A stretch of DNA of 64,000 bases from Marinomonas atlantica (GTDB lineage Bacteria; Pseudomonadota; Gammaproteobacteria; Pseudomonadales; Marinomonadaceae), in NCBI RefSeq assembly GCF_001639725.1, contig NZ_LTAW01000002.1, positions 372,001 to 436,000 of the forward strand. Reading direction: 5' to 3'. A model generated the notes under the pieces. The model was given only the letters and a program-made list of their open reading frames with translations, was not told the origin of the DNA and searched no databases. A program made the position numbers and the translations under genes. This document shows, piece by piece, positions 43,871-51,466 of the stretch; position 1 is the stretch's first letter, and each line of letters opens with the position of its first letter.

Positions 43871-44215
43871 CTAGCCACCTTCCATGATGCGTGCGAGTTT
43901 ACGTTTAGCGTTTTTCACCAGCTTTTTGTATTCGTCTAGCTTTTGTTCTGCAGTGATGACTTCTTTTAAAGCGGCTTCTACTTTTGTTCCGGCTATCCAC
44001 CCTTCCAATTTTTTTAACTGGTCAATAGTGGCTTCATCATAGATAACATCTTCATAGCTGCCAGTTAATACTTCAATTCTGTGTTTGCAGTGGGTGCCAT
44101 TTTTTCCTGCGGGGCAGTCGCACGCTATCTCTAGTTCGTGATCTGTGTGTTTAAGGATTTCGACTTGGTAGGGTTCTGGTTGCGATCCTTGTATTTGAAT
44201 TTCTATAGTGTCCAT
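43871..44215 (-). CDS. SWIM-type zinc-finger phage protein
   Basis: A 114-residue protein. Near residues 33-47, CDCPAGKNGTHCKHRIEVL fits the SWIM pattern C-x-C-x(n)-C-x-H, a zinc-binding module found in DNA- or protein-binding proteins. The C-terminal 50 residues form a lysine-rich helix (EVITAEQKLDEYKKLVKNAK). A ribosome site AAGGGGC precedes ATG. It is encoded directly after the repressor gene on the same strand, so lysogenic expression is likely. Confidence 0.65.
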   Translation of the reverse strand: MDTIEIQIQGSQPEPYQVEILKHTDHELEIACDCPAGKNGTHCKHRIEVLTGSYEDVIYDEATIDQLKKLEGWIAGTKVEAALKEVITAEQKLDEYKKLVKNAKRKLARIMEGG

Positions 44216-44229
44216 ACTGCCCCTTTAAA

Positions 44230-44982
44230 TTAATACTTCCAAAGTCCGTCTTTCATTTTGAGCTGCAATGTCAATTGATCAAACACAGCTTGGAATTGCG
44301 CGGCGTCTTGCTCTGGATCGTAGCCTTCACGGGTTGCGATGCGGGCGTTATACAGTTGGACGACGGCGGTTAAGTAAGGGTTGATGATGTCGGTATCGAT
44401 CTCAAGCCCTGTAGTTTTGATGGCTGCTGCCAGTTGGTTAGATGTTTTGGCGACTAGATTTTGGTCAATCTGCACGGCCTTGGGTGGTGTCATCGGTTTG
44501 CGATCAAACCAGCCCTCTGGTAACTCTAATCTTTGCTCTGACAGGCGTGCTGATTTTGCATTAAGTTGGCTTTTGCCATTAAGCACCTTACTGATCCAAG
44601 CTTCACTGCGGCCACAAATTTCCGCAATTTTAGCGCGCGTAATGCCTTTATCTGCTTCAAGGTGTGCAACATGTTTGGCGAAATTTTGACGACGCCATTG
44701 ATAAATCCATGCGTTGCTAAATTCTTCATCTGTCATGCCGCCCAGCTTCATAGCGTCTGAGATGGGGATGTCTAGTAGACGACAAATCATCACTGCTTCA
44801 TCAAGCGTAAAAGATGTTTCGCCACGCATTCGGCGCTCCACAGCGCTAACAGTTAAGCCTAGATAGTCGGCAATGTCACTGCGTTCAAAACGTGAAGCGT
44901 TAATTATCCGCATCATTGCTAGCGCGCATGCGGCGGCCGTGCTGCCTTTGCTCTCTTTGTTTTGTGGGGGTTGTGTCGGCAT
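44230..44982 (-). CDS. Two-HTH phage repressor-like protein
   Basis: A 250-residue protein with two helix-turn-helix regions: RSDIADYLGLTVSAVERRMR (about residues 34-53) and RAKIAEICGRSEAWISKVLN (about 113-132). The C-terminal half is helical (QLAAAIKTTGLEIDTDIINP). It lies divergent from the early operon over an AT-rich palindromic gap, the place of a lysogeny repressor. No ribosome site is seen before ATG, as for genes read from a leaderless maintenance promoter. No LexA-type Ser-Lys protease domain is visible, so SOS cleavage is not indicated. Confidence 0.75.
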   Translation of the reverse strand: MPTQPPQNKESKGSTAAACALAMMRIINASRFERSDIADYLGLTVSAVERRMRGETSFTLDEAVMICRLLDIPISDAMKLGGMTDEEFSNAWIYQWRRQNFAKHVAHLEADKGITRAKIAEICGRSEAWISKVLNGKSQLNAKSARLSEQRLELPEGWFDRKPMTPPKAVQIDQNLVAKTSNQLAAAIKTTGLEIDTDIINPYLTAVVQLYNARIATREGYDPEQDAAQFQAVFDQLTLQLKMKDGLWKY

Positions 44983-45230
44983 ATAGTGGTGTCAGCCTAT
45001 TTTGAATCGGATTTAATAATTAATTAATCCAATTAATTAATTAATTTGTGCTTCGATTCTGTTTAAAAAAGAAATTTCGTCAATTTCGTAAAAAATTAAT
45101 CTTTACTGAAACTGTCATTAGGTGTTAAATTTATGAAATATTGGATTGGTTAGACAACTGGTGTTTTGTATAAAAGATCGCAGGTTGTGTAATTGAACCA
45201 AAAACGACCATGTTTTCATGGGCTCTTAGT
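44983..45230. promoter_or_regulatory. Divergent promoter/operator region of the prophage
   Basis: Strongly AT-rich. It contains repeated TTAATTAAT words at about 45012-45045, arranged as imperfect palindromes (GGATTTAATAATTAATTAA...), then repeated ATTTCGT at about 45073-45090. These are candidate operators for the two-HTH repressor. Early-operon transcription should begin here and run right. Confidence 0.55.
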
Positions 45231-45387
45231 CGGCACGCTGTGAAGCGCCCGAGCAGAGTTTGGGGGATGTCTTGTGAAGCTACCACGCCCGTTAGGGTTC
45301 AGTCTATTAACTAATAGTCGTTGTGGTAGTGGAACGACTGACCCGCATTTGAGATCGGCCCTTATTTGTGATGAATCTGCATTATTC

Positions 45388-45407
45388 GCCCCTTCGGGGG
45401 CTTTTTT
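45388..45407 (+). terminator. Leader terminator 1
   Basis: GCCCC, TTCG and GGGGC make a tight hairpin with a stable tetraloop, followed by six T. It lies inside the early leader, upstream of all early genes. Confidence 0.8.
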
Positions 45408-45423
45408 AGCAACGCAGAAAGTC

Positions 45424-45525
45424 ATGGATTGGGACGACCTAGAACTTTGTAAGCTTGTTGATCAGATCAATGAGCGATTCGGACAACTGAGACACATCGA
45501 TAGGCAAGACGCCGATCAAATGTAA
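45424..45525 (+). CDS. Possible 33-aa leader peptide
   Basis: A 33-codon frame from ATG 45424 (MDWDDLELCKLVDQINERFG) lies between the two leader terminators. It reads like an acidic helical peptide, but the ribosome site is weak. It is in frame with a longer frame beginning at GTG 45274. Real expression is uncertain. Confidence 0.3.
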   Translation: MDWDDLELCKLVDQINERFGQLRHIDRQDADQM

Positions 45526-45643
45526 GACGCAATCATCGATGTATCTGTTTTACTTTACAGGTACAGAGCAATGAGCAATAATTTAATCGCTCCTGCAAAA
45601 TCAGGAGACTGGATTACCACCCAGCTAAAAATCACGGGCAGAC

Positions 45644-45669
45644 AAGCCGCCCATTTAAGCGGTTTTTTT
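45644..45669 (+). terminator. Leader terminator 2
   Basis: AAGCCGC and GCGGTTT form a 7-bp stem with one G-T pair around CCATTTAA, followed by a run of T. It lies inside the Ash-like reading frame. Confidence 0.65.
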
Positions 45670-45840
45670 ACGTCTGTCGCACGCCTGTACCTGCCTGTTA
45701 TGGTCGGGTTGGCGGGGCCGTCTTCTGACGGGTCAGCGCTCCGTGATGCTGATTGTGGTAACCCTGCTAATCCGGCCACCCAAATTTCGAAATTACCACT
45801 TCGATGTGGTGGCCTCAAAGATAAATCACGGAGGCTTACC

Positions 45841-46134
45841 ATGGCACAATTACGCCTATTGGTTGACGATCGCCTGAGCGTTTACGCTAAGCGAGTTCGC
45901 AACGCTATCAAATACCACCTACCTGTTTTTGGGGATTCTCCCCGTATCTTGCTCGACGAGCAGGAGATTTCCCGTTTAGCTAAAATTCCAATTGAAAAAG
46001 TTCGCCACGCCATCAAAGAATTGATGCGCGAAGGCTACCTCGCGCCGTTCTTCCACGGCCGCCGCTCAAAATGCAACGTAATCGCGCTGCTAAATCCCTC
46101 TCTATCCGGTGACGCGATGGAGGTGTGGGCATGA
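45841..46134 (+). CDS. Small winged-helix-like phage protein, first early gene
   Basis: A 97-residue protein from ATG 45841, with CGGAGG seven bases upstream. The frame is open back to ATG 45571 and the upstream part is Ash-like, so an N-terminally extended form of 187 residues is possible. The segment ILLDEQEISRLAKIPIEKVR followed by HAIKELMREGYLAPFF looks like a winged helix-turn-helix. It probably binds DNA and may regulate the early operon. Overlaps the next gene by four bases. Confidence 0.65.
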   Translation: MAQLRLLVDDRLSVYAKRVRNAIKYHLPVFGDSPRILLDEQEISRLAKIPIEKVRHAIKELMREGYLAPFFHGRRSKCNVIALLNPSLSGDAMEVWA

Positions 46135-46373
46135 GCTTATCCCCTGAACACGTAGACGCTATGGTTTTACGACAAATGCAGGATTTTTCTGTTTGTGGTG
46201 AAACCCAGAACACAGGCGATATTGCTAACCGAGTGTCGTACCGAAATAAAGAATCTGTCTCTGGTGAGGTTGCTCGCCGATCTCTTTATCGCCTTTCTAA
46301 TCGAGGATTGGTGAAGCGTCATCCTATCTTTTGCGGTGAGCTGCGCTGGTCGTATGTAGGGGGTGAGGTATGA
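46131..46373 (+). CDS. Small winged-helix phage protein
   Basis: An 80-residue protein from ATG 46131 (MSLSPEHVDAMVLRQM). The pattern TGDIANRVSYRNKESVSGEV followed by RRSLYRLSNRGLVKRH is a typical winged helix where the second helix recognises DNA. It overlaps both neighbours by four bases. It may act together with the similar-sized upstream protein; the two are not obvious duplicates. Confidence 0.6.
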   Translation: MSLSPEHVDAMVLRQMQDFSVCGETQNTGDIANRVSYRNKESVSGEVARRSLYRLSNRGLVKRHPIFCGELRWSYVGGEV

Positions 46374-46792
46374 GTGCATATTTTTTATACGGCGCTTGTT
46401 TGGCTGCTGTTTGGATTGCATCATTTAAATATGCTGTTGCATTGGGTCGTTTGAAGGCGTCAAAAGGAGAGCAAAAGCGGCTTGCCGATTTGATTGAGCG
46501 CCTTAAAAAGAACCAATCTCGCGTTGCTTTGCGCAATATTTATCGGGCGCAGCTTTCGTATTATCAACGCAAAGCGGCGGGGCTGAATTTGCAGCCAGCC
46601 GCATCAAAATCTATTAACTTCACTGTCCTTTTGTCATCGAGTCATGAATTTCCTGATCGTGAGATCAAGAAGCTCTATGGACCTGATTTGATCGCAGGTA
46701 TTCCCAAAGCCTATCGATGTAATGGTGTGTTGCTTGTTGAAAATATTCAGTACCTAGGCCAAGTCAATGAAGTGGCTGGGGGTGAGCAATGA
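46370..46792 (+). CDS. Phage hypothetical protein with N-terminal membrane segment
   Basis: A 140-residue protein. The N-terminus SAYFLYGACLAAVWIASFKY (residues 2-21) is hydrophobic and could be an anchor; a basic, helical stretch follows (RLKKNQSRVALRNIYRAQLS). No family recognised. GGTGAGGT precedes ATG, and it overlaps both neighbours by four bases. Confidence 0.55.
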   Translation: MSAYFLYGACLAAVWIASFKYAVALGRLKASKGEQKRLADLIERLKKNQSRVALRNIYRAQLSYYQRKAAGLNLQPAASKSINFTVLLSSSHEFPDREIKKLYGPDLIAGIPKAYRCNGVLLVENIQYLGQVNEVAGGEQ

Positions 46793-47469
46793 GCATGGAT
46801 TCTCGCTACAAAGAAAAAATCCGCAAGCTGTTGGCTTTGTCTCAGTCCGATAATGAGCATGAAGCCGAAGCGGCAAAACGCCAAGCCAAAAAGCTAATGG
46901 CGAAATACCATATTAACGCCGATGAATTAGACATCGTGACGATCAACGCTAGGCCATTGGTACGTAAAGGCACTAAGGAATACGAGAATAGCTTAATTTG
47001 TGCTATCGAGCGTATTTCTGGTTGTTACGCAATTATTCGAGCGAAACGGACCTGCGGTAAGTGGGGACGAGTAATTGAGTTCACTGGCCTCGAGCGTGAT
47101 GCAGAGCTTGCGGCTTACTCGTTTGATGTCCTGCTTCAGCAAGTTGAAGAGGCACGTAAGACTTTTGTTAAAAAGGTTGACCGGTCTGCAAAAGCGGCCG
47201 ACTTGTATTGCGAAGGCTGGATGGATACCGCCACGTGCAAGTTGGTTAACGTGTTTGGTCGTCGTGAGCGCCCTGTATCTGTAGAAAAAAATATGGGCAA
47301 GCGTTATCCCGATATTAAGTCTGCAAATATTCGTTCTGTGTCGCTAGGTGTGGTTTTTGGAGGAGGTGAGTACCTAAACCTTGGTTGCCAAGATGGCGAG
47401 CACGCTAATCTCAATGTGGCCGCTGGTGACCAGCGTGAACCTCAGTTACAGATTGGGGGTGTGCAGTGA
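46789..47469 (+). CDS. DUF2786-domain phage protein
   Basis: A 226-residue protein. Residues 6-42 (YKEKIRKLLALSQSDNEHEA, then KRQAKKLMAKYHINADEL) match the short DUF2786 motif found in many phage and plasmid proteins of unknown function. The rest is globular, with CGKWGRVIEFTGLERDAELA and SVSLGVVFGGGEYLNLG. Start ATG 46789 follows GGGGGTGAGC; an ATG two codons later is an alternative. Coupled to both neighbours. Confidence 0.75.
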   Translation: MSMDSRYKEKIRKLLALSQSDNEHEAEAAKRQAKKLMAKYHINADELDIVTINARPLVRKGTKEYENSLICAIERISGCYAIIRAKRTCGKWGRVIEFTGLERDAELAAYSFDVLLQQVEEARKTFVKKVDRSAKAADLYCEGWMDTATCKLVNVFGRRERPVSVEKNMGKRYPDIKSANIRSVSLGVVFGGGEYLNLGCQDGEHANLNVAAGDQREPQLQIGGVQ

Positions 47470-48548
47470 GTGTAACCCCAGCTGTGGCGGCCATTGGTCG
47501 CCTTGGCTTCACTGGCAATGTGACGCCTAAAATTTGGTACAAGCAAATCTCTTTGCCTTCTGGTCGCCCTGATCATAAGGCAATTACTCTATTGTCTGAA
47601 ATTCTGTACTGGTATCGCCCAACTGAGATTCGTGACGAGCATACTGGTCAGGTTGTTGGCAGCCGAAAAAAATTCTCAGACGATAAATTACAGCGCTCTT
47701 ACCAGTCGTTTGCTGATGATTTTGGTATGACGAAACGTGAGGTGCAGGATTCACTCAAACGCTTGCGTGACGCGGGGTTGATCACTCTTGAGCTACGTTC
47801 TAAAACGGTTGGCGGCAATCACCTATCAAATATTCTTTTTATTGAGCCTGTTGCGATTGAAATTGACCGCATTACATTCCCAAAAGTTGAAGCTAATGTG
47901 ACGCCCAGCTGTAACACCTCCTCCGAAAATTCGGAGGATCCCCCACGTGAAAATGTAGGTGCCCCTACGTCAGGATGTGGGACGTATACAGAGATTACTA
48001 CAGAGACTACAACAGAGATTAATTTAAATAACTTGTCCGATTCGGTCGAATCGAACGCAACCGCTCCGGTGGTCCCTGTTGAAAAATTCGATGCCAAAGC
48101 CAAACGCGAATTACTGGCCGAGGCGTTTGAACACGTCTGGGTTGGCTACGGTCGCCGAGGCAGTAAGAAGCCCGCCGAGACGAAATTCCTAAAACTCAAG
48201 CTTCCTGATGATCGAGATCAGGCCGTGGCGTTTTTGCAAAACATCATCGCCAAGGCTAAGCAATGGGGAGCGCTGTACGCTCAGCACCCTAGCGAGATTC
48301 GGTTTCAGCCACACTGCGTGCGCTGGATCAATGAAGAAAAATGGAACGATGAGCAATTGCCTGTCCTGAATACCGCACCAACGCAATCGACTACCGGAGG
48401 TCACCACCATGCAACACGTAAACTCTCTGCTGCAGAACGCGCAATTGCCGACGCCAACGAATTACTCAGCCAACAACGAGCAGACCAACCAGAGCCAACA
48501 GGCGGGTATCAAGACGTTTGCGGCGAATATCTGGGCAGGGATGAGTAG
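47466..48548 (+). CDS. Phage replication initiator-like protein (O-like)
   Basis: A 360-residue protein starting with GTG that overlaps the upstream stop. The N-terminal 130 residues contain a winged helix of the kind seen in phage replication proteins (SYQSFADDFGMTKREVQDSL, then KRLRDAGLITLELRSKTVGG). A linker rich in Thr/Ser/Glu follows, then a basic domain (AFEHVWVGYGRRGSKKPAET). Two-domain layout and position just before a P-like gene fit the lambda O/P arrangement, where O binds the origin. An origin has not been located. It overlaps the P-like gene by 140 bases. Confidence 0.65.
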   Translation: MSVTPAVAAIGRLGFTGNVTPKIWYKQISLPSGRPDHKAITLLSEILYWYRPTEIRDEHTGQVVGSRKKFSDDKLQRSYQSFADDFGMTKREVQDSLKRLRDAGLITLELRSKTVGGNHLSNILFIEPVAIEIDRITFPKVEANVTPSCNTSSENSEDPPRENVGAPTSGCGTYTEITTETTTEINLNNLSDSVESNATAPVVPVEKFDAKAKRELLAEAFEHVWVGYGRRGSKKPAETKFLKLKLPDDRDQAVAFLQNIIAKAKQWGALYAQHPSEIRFQPHCVRWINEEKWNDEQLPVLNTAPTQSTTGGHHHATRKLSAAERAIADANELLSQQRADQPEPTGGYQDVCGEYLGRDE

Positions 48549-49110
48549 CATGTTTGGTAGCCGTTGGTCGAGCCAGTATGGTGAGTTGTTGGGCGCTGAT
48601 CGCCAGTTGACGGCAACCGCGATGGTTTGGGGCCGCACGTTGGTTGAGTTTGGTTACGATCGTGTTAACCGCGCATTGAATGAGTGTGTTCATAACAATT
48701 TGGCGTGGCCGCCAACGCTGGGCGAGTTTGCCAAAATGTGTTCGCCTCGCCCTAGTGATTTCAATTTGCCTGATGTGGCGGCGGCGTTTCGTTTGGCGAT
48801 CGATAAAGATTGGTCCAATAACGCAATTTGGGAAACGGTTCATCGTATTGGTTCGTTTGATTTCTACCGCATGCAGGAGAAGGAGGCTAAGCAGACGTTT
48901 AACCGTGCTTATAACAGTGTGGTGGCTGACATTGCAGCGGGTAAGCCTTTGACTAAACGCCATGTGGTGAAAACGGGCGATATGTTGGAAGACCAAGACT
49001 CTGCTAGCCGCTACAAACGCATGACTGACGCTGAACGCGCCGCTGATCGTGAAGTGGGCAAGCAAAAAGCCTCGGCGCTACGTGCCATGTTGCGTGGGGG
49101 TGCGGTATGA
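48409..49110 (+). CDS. Phage replication protein P-like (helicase loader)
   Basis: A 233-residue protein. ATG 48409 has GGAGGT eight bases upstream, inside the O-like gene; the 140-base overlap is therefore real rather than an artefact of start choice, unless the internal ATG 48541 (MSSMFGSRWSSQYG) is used. The core WGRTLVEFGYDRVNRALNEC followed by NNLAWPPTLGEFAKMCSPRP is the lambda P-type domain that loads DnaB helicase. The C-terminal part (WETVHRIGSFDFYRMQEKEA and later) is repeated in the next gene. Confidence 0.75.
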   Translation: MQHVNSLLQNAQLPTPTNYSANNEQTNQSQQAGIKTFAANIWAGMSSMFGSRWSSQYGELLGADRQLTATAMVWGRTLVEFGYDRVNRALNECVHNNLAWPPTLGEFAKMCSPRPSDFNLPDVAAAFRLAIDKDWSNNAIWETVHRIGSFDFYRMQEKEAKQTFNRAYNSVVADIAAGKPLTKRHVVKTGDMLEDQDSASRYKRMTDAERAADREVGKQKASALRAMLRGGAV

Positions 49111-49463
49111 GCGATTTGTTTAATGAGTTCCCATCGACTGATACAGCCTATTACGAAGCGGCCAGCAATTCGCATGATATAGCGCGCTGGAAGCCCAGTC
49201 ATGACGTTGTTTTTGAGGCCGCAAGGCGTGTTGGTTTTTCTGCTCTTCGTCGTCGTGATACGGGCGCGGGAAAGCGAGGGTTTGCAAAGCATTACAAAGA
49301 GGTTTGTAAGGCGTATCTGCGCGGTGAGCGGTTCAAGCGTGATGTTGTAGCGCCGCGTGATACCGCCACTGGCTTCGAGAAGTTGAGCGAAACAGAAGCA
49401 TTCGAGCGCAAGATGATTGGCCGTGCTAGAGTGGCTGAGTTGAAAGAAATGCTAAGGAGTTAG
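49107..49463 (+). CDS. Half-length paralogue of the P-like protein
   Basis: A 118-residue protein whose central and C-terminal parts align with the C-terminal half of the gene just upstream: FEAARRVGFSALRRRDTGAG against WETVHRIGSFDFYRMQEKEA, KAYLRGERFKRDVV against ADIAAGKPLTKRHVV, and ARVAELKEMLRS against ASALRAMLRGG. It lacks the WPPTLGEFAKMC core. It looks like a tandem partial duplication that has diverged. It overlaps the upstream gene by four bases. It may modify or compete with the loader, which is only inference. Confidence 0.65.
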   Translation: MSDLFNEFPSTDTAYYEAASNSHDIARWKPSHDVVFEAARRVGFSALRRRDTGAGKRGFAKHYKEVCKAYLRGERFKRDVVAPRDTATGFEKLSETEAFERKMIGRARVAELKEMLRS

Positions 49464-49469
49464 TGAATT

Positions 49470-49667
49470 ATGATTGGTGTAAGTGCATTAAATACAGCGT
49501 TGAAATGTGTGAAACCTCAAGAAATCGAGGAGGCTTTTGCAAAAGCTCTTTCTGAGTTGGTTGGGAAGGATGTCGAGGTCAATATCGAAAGTATTGATTT
49601 AAGCACCGGTGCCACCCCATCGATTAAGTTGACAATGGGGGAGCCTCTGAACCTTGAAGACCTCTAA
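49470..49667 (+). CDS. Small phage protein, unknown
   Basis: A 65-residue protein (MIGVSALNTALKCVKPQEIE, then GKDVEVNIESIDLSTGATPS). Helical N-terminus and beta-rich C-terminus; acidic. AAGGAG lies about 11 bases before ATG. Not recognised. Followed by a 104-base gap with three hairpins. Confidence 0.55.
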   Translation: MIGVSALNTALKCVKPQEIEEAFAKALSELVGKDVEVNIESIDLSTGATPSIKLTMGEPLNLEDL

Positions 49668-49680
49668 GAAGTGATTTAGC

Positions 49681-49765
49681 GGCTGACTTCGGTCAGCCTG
49701 CATCGACAAGCGTGTTCGCTGAGCGCGCTTTTCAATGCTAACCATCATCGTCGTGAGACGAGGAG
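49681..49765 (+). other. Three consecutive intercistronic hairpins
   Basis: GGCTGAC-TTCG-GTCAGCC (49681-49698) is a perfect stem with a UUCG tetraloop. AAGCGTG...CGCGCTT (49708-49730) follows, with several T. TCGTC-GTGA-GACGA (49748-49761) has a GNRA-type loop and ends beside the AGGAG ribosome site of the next gene. They may stabilise, attenuate or gate translation. Confidence 0.5.
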
Positions 49766-49771
49766 TACAAC

Positions 49772-50275
49772 ATGCGCTGGAACGATCGTCACAAGCCGCT
49801 ATCCCTTGGCGGTATCTCTTGGAATGTTATCAATCGTCACATCAATTATCTGATTAGTTCGTCTAAGGATGCGGGCTGGCATGGCCAGAGCAACGCGGGG
49901 AAAATCTGCGATATGCTGGAGACGGGTATCGAGCCTGATTTTCAGGGCGGTGGTAATTCTAATTCAAAGATGATCCGTGAGATTGAGAAATTAGAGGTTT
50001 CTGACTCTGGCTTGGATTATCTGTTCTCGGATTTAACCCCACAACAAAAACTGTGTCTATTGGCGGCGGTATTGGCGGATGGTCGCAAAAATGAGCATGG
50101 TCAAGCGCCTTCTAATGCGGCGATTGTGGCGATGTTGCCAGGCTATGCGGCTCAGTTACGTATGAAGGCGCCGCATAAAGCCATCTTGGTTAATCGCTTT
50201 GAAAAACACGTTGCGGAGGGGAAAAGCCGCTTTGTGAAGCGAGTTGAGCAGGAGCTGATCAAGCGTGACATCTAA
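49772..50275 (+). CDS. Phage hypothetical protein
   Basis: A 167-residue protein with GAGGAG before ATG. Basic and helical; SLGGISWNVINRHINYLISS and FSDLTPQQKLCLLAAVLADG are distinctive but not known to me. Its place at the end of the early operon is where lambdoid phages keep antiterminators, but no zinc or RNA-binding motif supports that. Overlaps the recombinase gene by 11 bases. Confidence 0.55.
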   Translation: MRWNDRHKPLSLGGISWNVINRHINYLISSSKDAGWHGQSNAGKICDMLETGIEPDFQGGGNSNSKMIREIEKLEVSDSGLDYLFSDLTPQQKLCLLAAVLADGRKNEHGQAPSNAAIVAMLPGYAAQLRMKAPHKAILVNRFEKHVAEGKSRFVKRVEQELIKRDI

Positions 50276-51422
50276 GCGAATCACGGACACGTTGATAAAA
50301 GCCACGTTAGCGACGGGTGATAAGGAGTGGTTGTTCGATTCGCGCCGTGTTGAGTTTCGGGCGAACCAAAGTCGAACAGGCGGGACGTTTTACGATGTTC
50401 GGTATCAGGGCAAACGAAAGGTGCGCACGGTGCTGGGCAAGTGGCCAGCATTGAGGGCATCTGATCTATTTAAGCGGTTAAGCGCGATCAGATCGCAGAC
50501 CATGGCGGGTGAGCGCTCGACGGTGAAAGTAGAGCAGATCAAGGACGTGCAGGGGCTGTTGCTGTGGTTTGCGGATCATATCGAGTCGGATAAGTCGTTT
50601 AGTGATAGTTATGCGGCTACGGCCCATGGCTGTATTTATAACCATTTGATGGATTCGTTGGGCGATGTGGCGATTAAGTCACTGTCTAAGACGGATTTCT
50701 ATAAGCGTGTGTATATGCCCAAGCAAGAGACGCTTGCGGTGTCCACTCTTCATAAGGTTTGGGGGGTATTGAAGCGTGCGTGTTCGTTGGCGGGTAAGCT
50801 CGGTTTGATTGCGCGTGATCCGCTGATGGGGGTGGGCTGGCGTGACTTTACGCAAGACAAAGAAGTCGCACGATCGGGGCGCCTTAAACCGTATCAGTTG
50901 CCCGAGCTGGCTCAGTGTATTCAAGATAGCCAGTTTTGGCGTCGTTTGTTCTTTTCGATGCAGTTGTGCCATGCGACTCGCATTTTAGAAACGAGTTTAG
51001 TGGAGTGGTCCCATATCTCGCTTGATGACGCGGTTTGGTATATCCCAGCAGCGAACACGAAAACAGGGATAGAGCATAAAGTGCCGATCGCACCTGCAGT
51101 GGTCGAATTGCTCCGTGAAGCCAGCGCTAAACGCCGTGGTAAGTTTGTGTTTTCGCAAAATGGTAAGAAGTCAGTTCATACGAGTACTGCAAGTAAGTGG
51201 TACCAAAAGCTTTCGGCTGAGTTCGGCCAGAAGTTTACTAGCCATGATATGCGTAAGCTTGCGCGTGATTATTGGCAGGAGAGTGGTGTCGATAGCCGTG
51301 TCGCTGAAATGTTGCTGAACCACGCGCAAAGCGATTTAGAAGGGCGGTACCAAAGCCGCTATGCGTGGCCTGAGATGGTTAAAGCCGTGGGCGCGTTGGC
51401 AGGGGTGGTATTCGGGCAATAA
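50265..51422 (+). CDS. Second tyrosine recombinase
   Basis: A 385-residue recombinase starting with GTG. The N-terminal part (GGTFYDVRYQGKRKVRTVLG) resembles the arm-binding DUF4102 type. The catalytic residues are Arg in LCHATRILETSLVEWSHISL, Lys in NTKTGIEHKVP, HDMRKLARDYW (H-x-x-R), LNHAQSD (His) and Tyr in LEGRYQSRYAWPEM. It is intact yet distinct from the integrase beside attL. It ends the early operon and is followed by a hairpin. A role in excision, dimer resolution or integration of another element is possible. Confidence 0.88.
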   Translation: MTSKRITDTLIKATLATGDKEWLFDSRRVEFRANQSRTGGTFYDVRYQGKRKVRTVLGKWPALRASDLFKRLSAIRSQTMAGERSTVKVEQIKDVQGLLLWFADHIESDKSFSDSYAATAHGCIYNHLMDSLGDVAIKSLSKTDFYKRVYMPKQETLAVSTLHKVWGVLKRACSLAGKLGLIARDPLMGVGWRDFTQDKEVARSGRLKPYQLPELAQCIQDSQFWRRLFFSMQLCHATRILETSLVEWSHISLDDAVWYIPAANTKTGIEHKVPIAPAVVELLREASAKRRGKFVFSQNGKKSVHTSTASKWYQKLSAEFGQKFTSHDMRKLARDYWQESGVDSRVAEMLLNHAQSDLEGRYQSRYAWPEMVKAVGALAGVVFGQ

Positions 51423-51445
51423 AAAGCCCCGCTAAGCGAGGCTTT
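51423..51445. terminator. Terminator-like hairpin after the second recombinase
   Basis: AAAGCCCCGC and GCGAGGCTTT pair with one mismatch around TAA, three bases after the stop. The T-run is short on this strand; on the other strand AAAGCC would give a similar end for the convergent gene. Confidence 0.65.
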
Positions 51446-51466
51446 AGAAAAATCCTGATATCAAAC

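Larger units (their letters stand above)
45231..45840 (+). promoter_or_regulatory. Long early-operon leader with two terminators and an Ash-like frame
   Basis: Some 600 bases precede the first well-supported early gene. Intrinsic terminators occur at 45388-45407 and 45644-45669. Forward frames at 45274-45525 and 45571-45840 have the odd composition of phage Ash-type leader frames (YLPVMVGLAGPSSDGSALRD, then CGNPANPAT). In phage P4 the comparable region makes an immunity RNA that acts by premature termination. A similar attenuation control is inferred here, not shown. Confidence 0.5.

Noticed and set aside
37220-44982. Known anti-phage defence cassette
   Set aside because: The accessory block was read for restriction, toxin-antitoxin, CBASS, retron and Abi-type motifs; none was recognised, so no defence call was made.
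45216-45425. 69-residue minus-strand frame over the early leader
   Set aside because: It is antisense to the terminator-bearing leader and has no ribosome site; the leader's RNA structure explains the conserved look.
48466-49065. 199-residue minus-strand frame opposite the P-like gene
   Set aside because: Arg/His-rich shadow; the plus-strand gene has a good ribosome site and family motifs.
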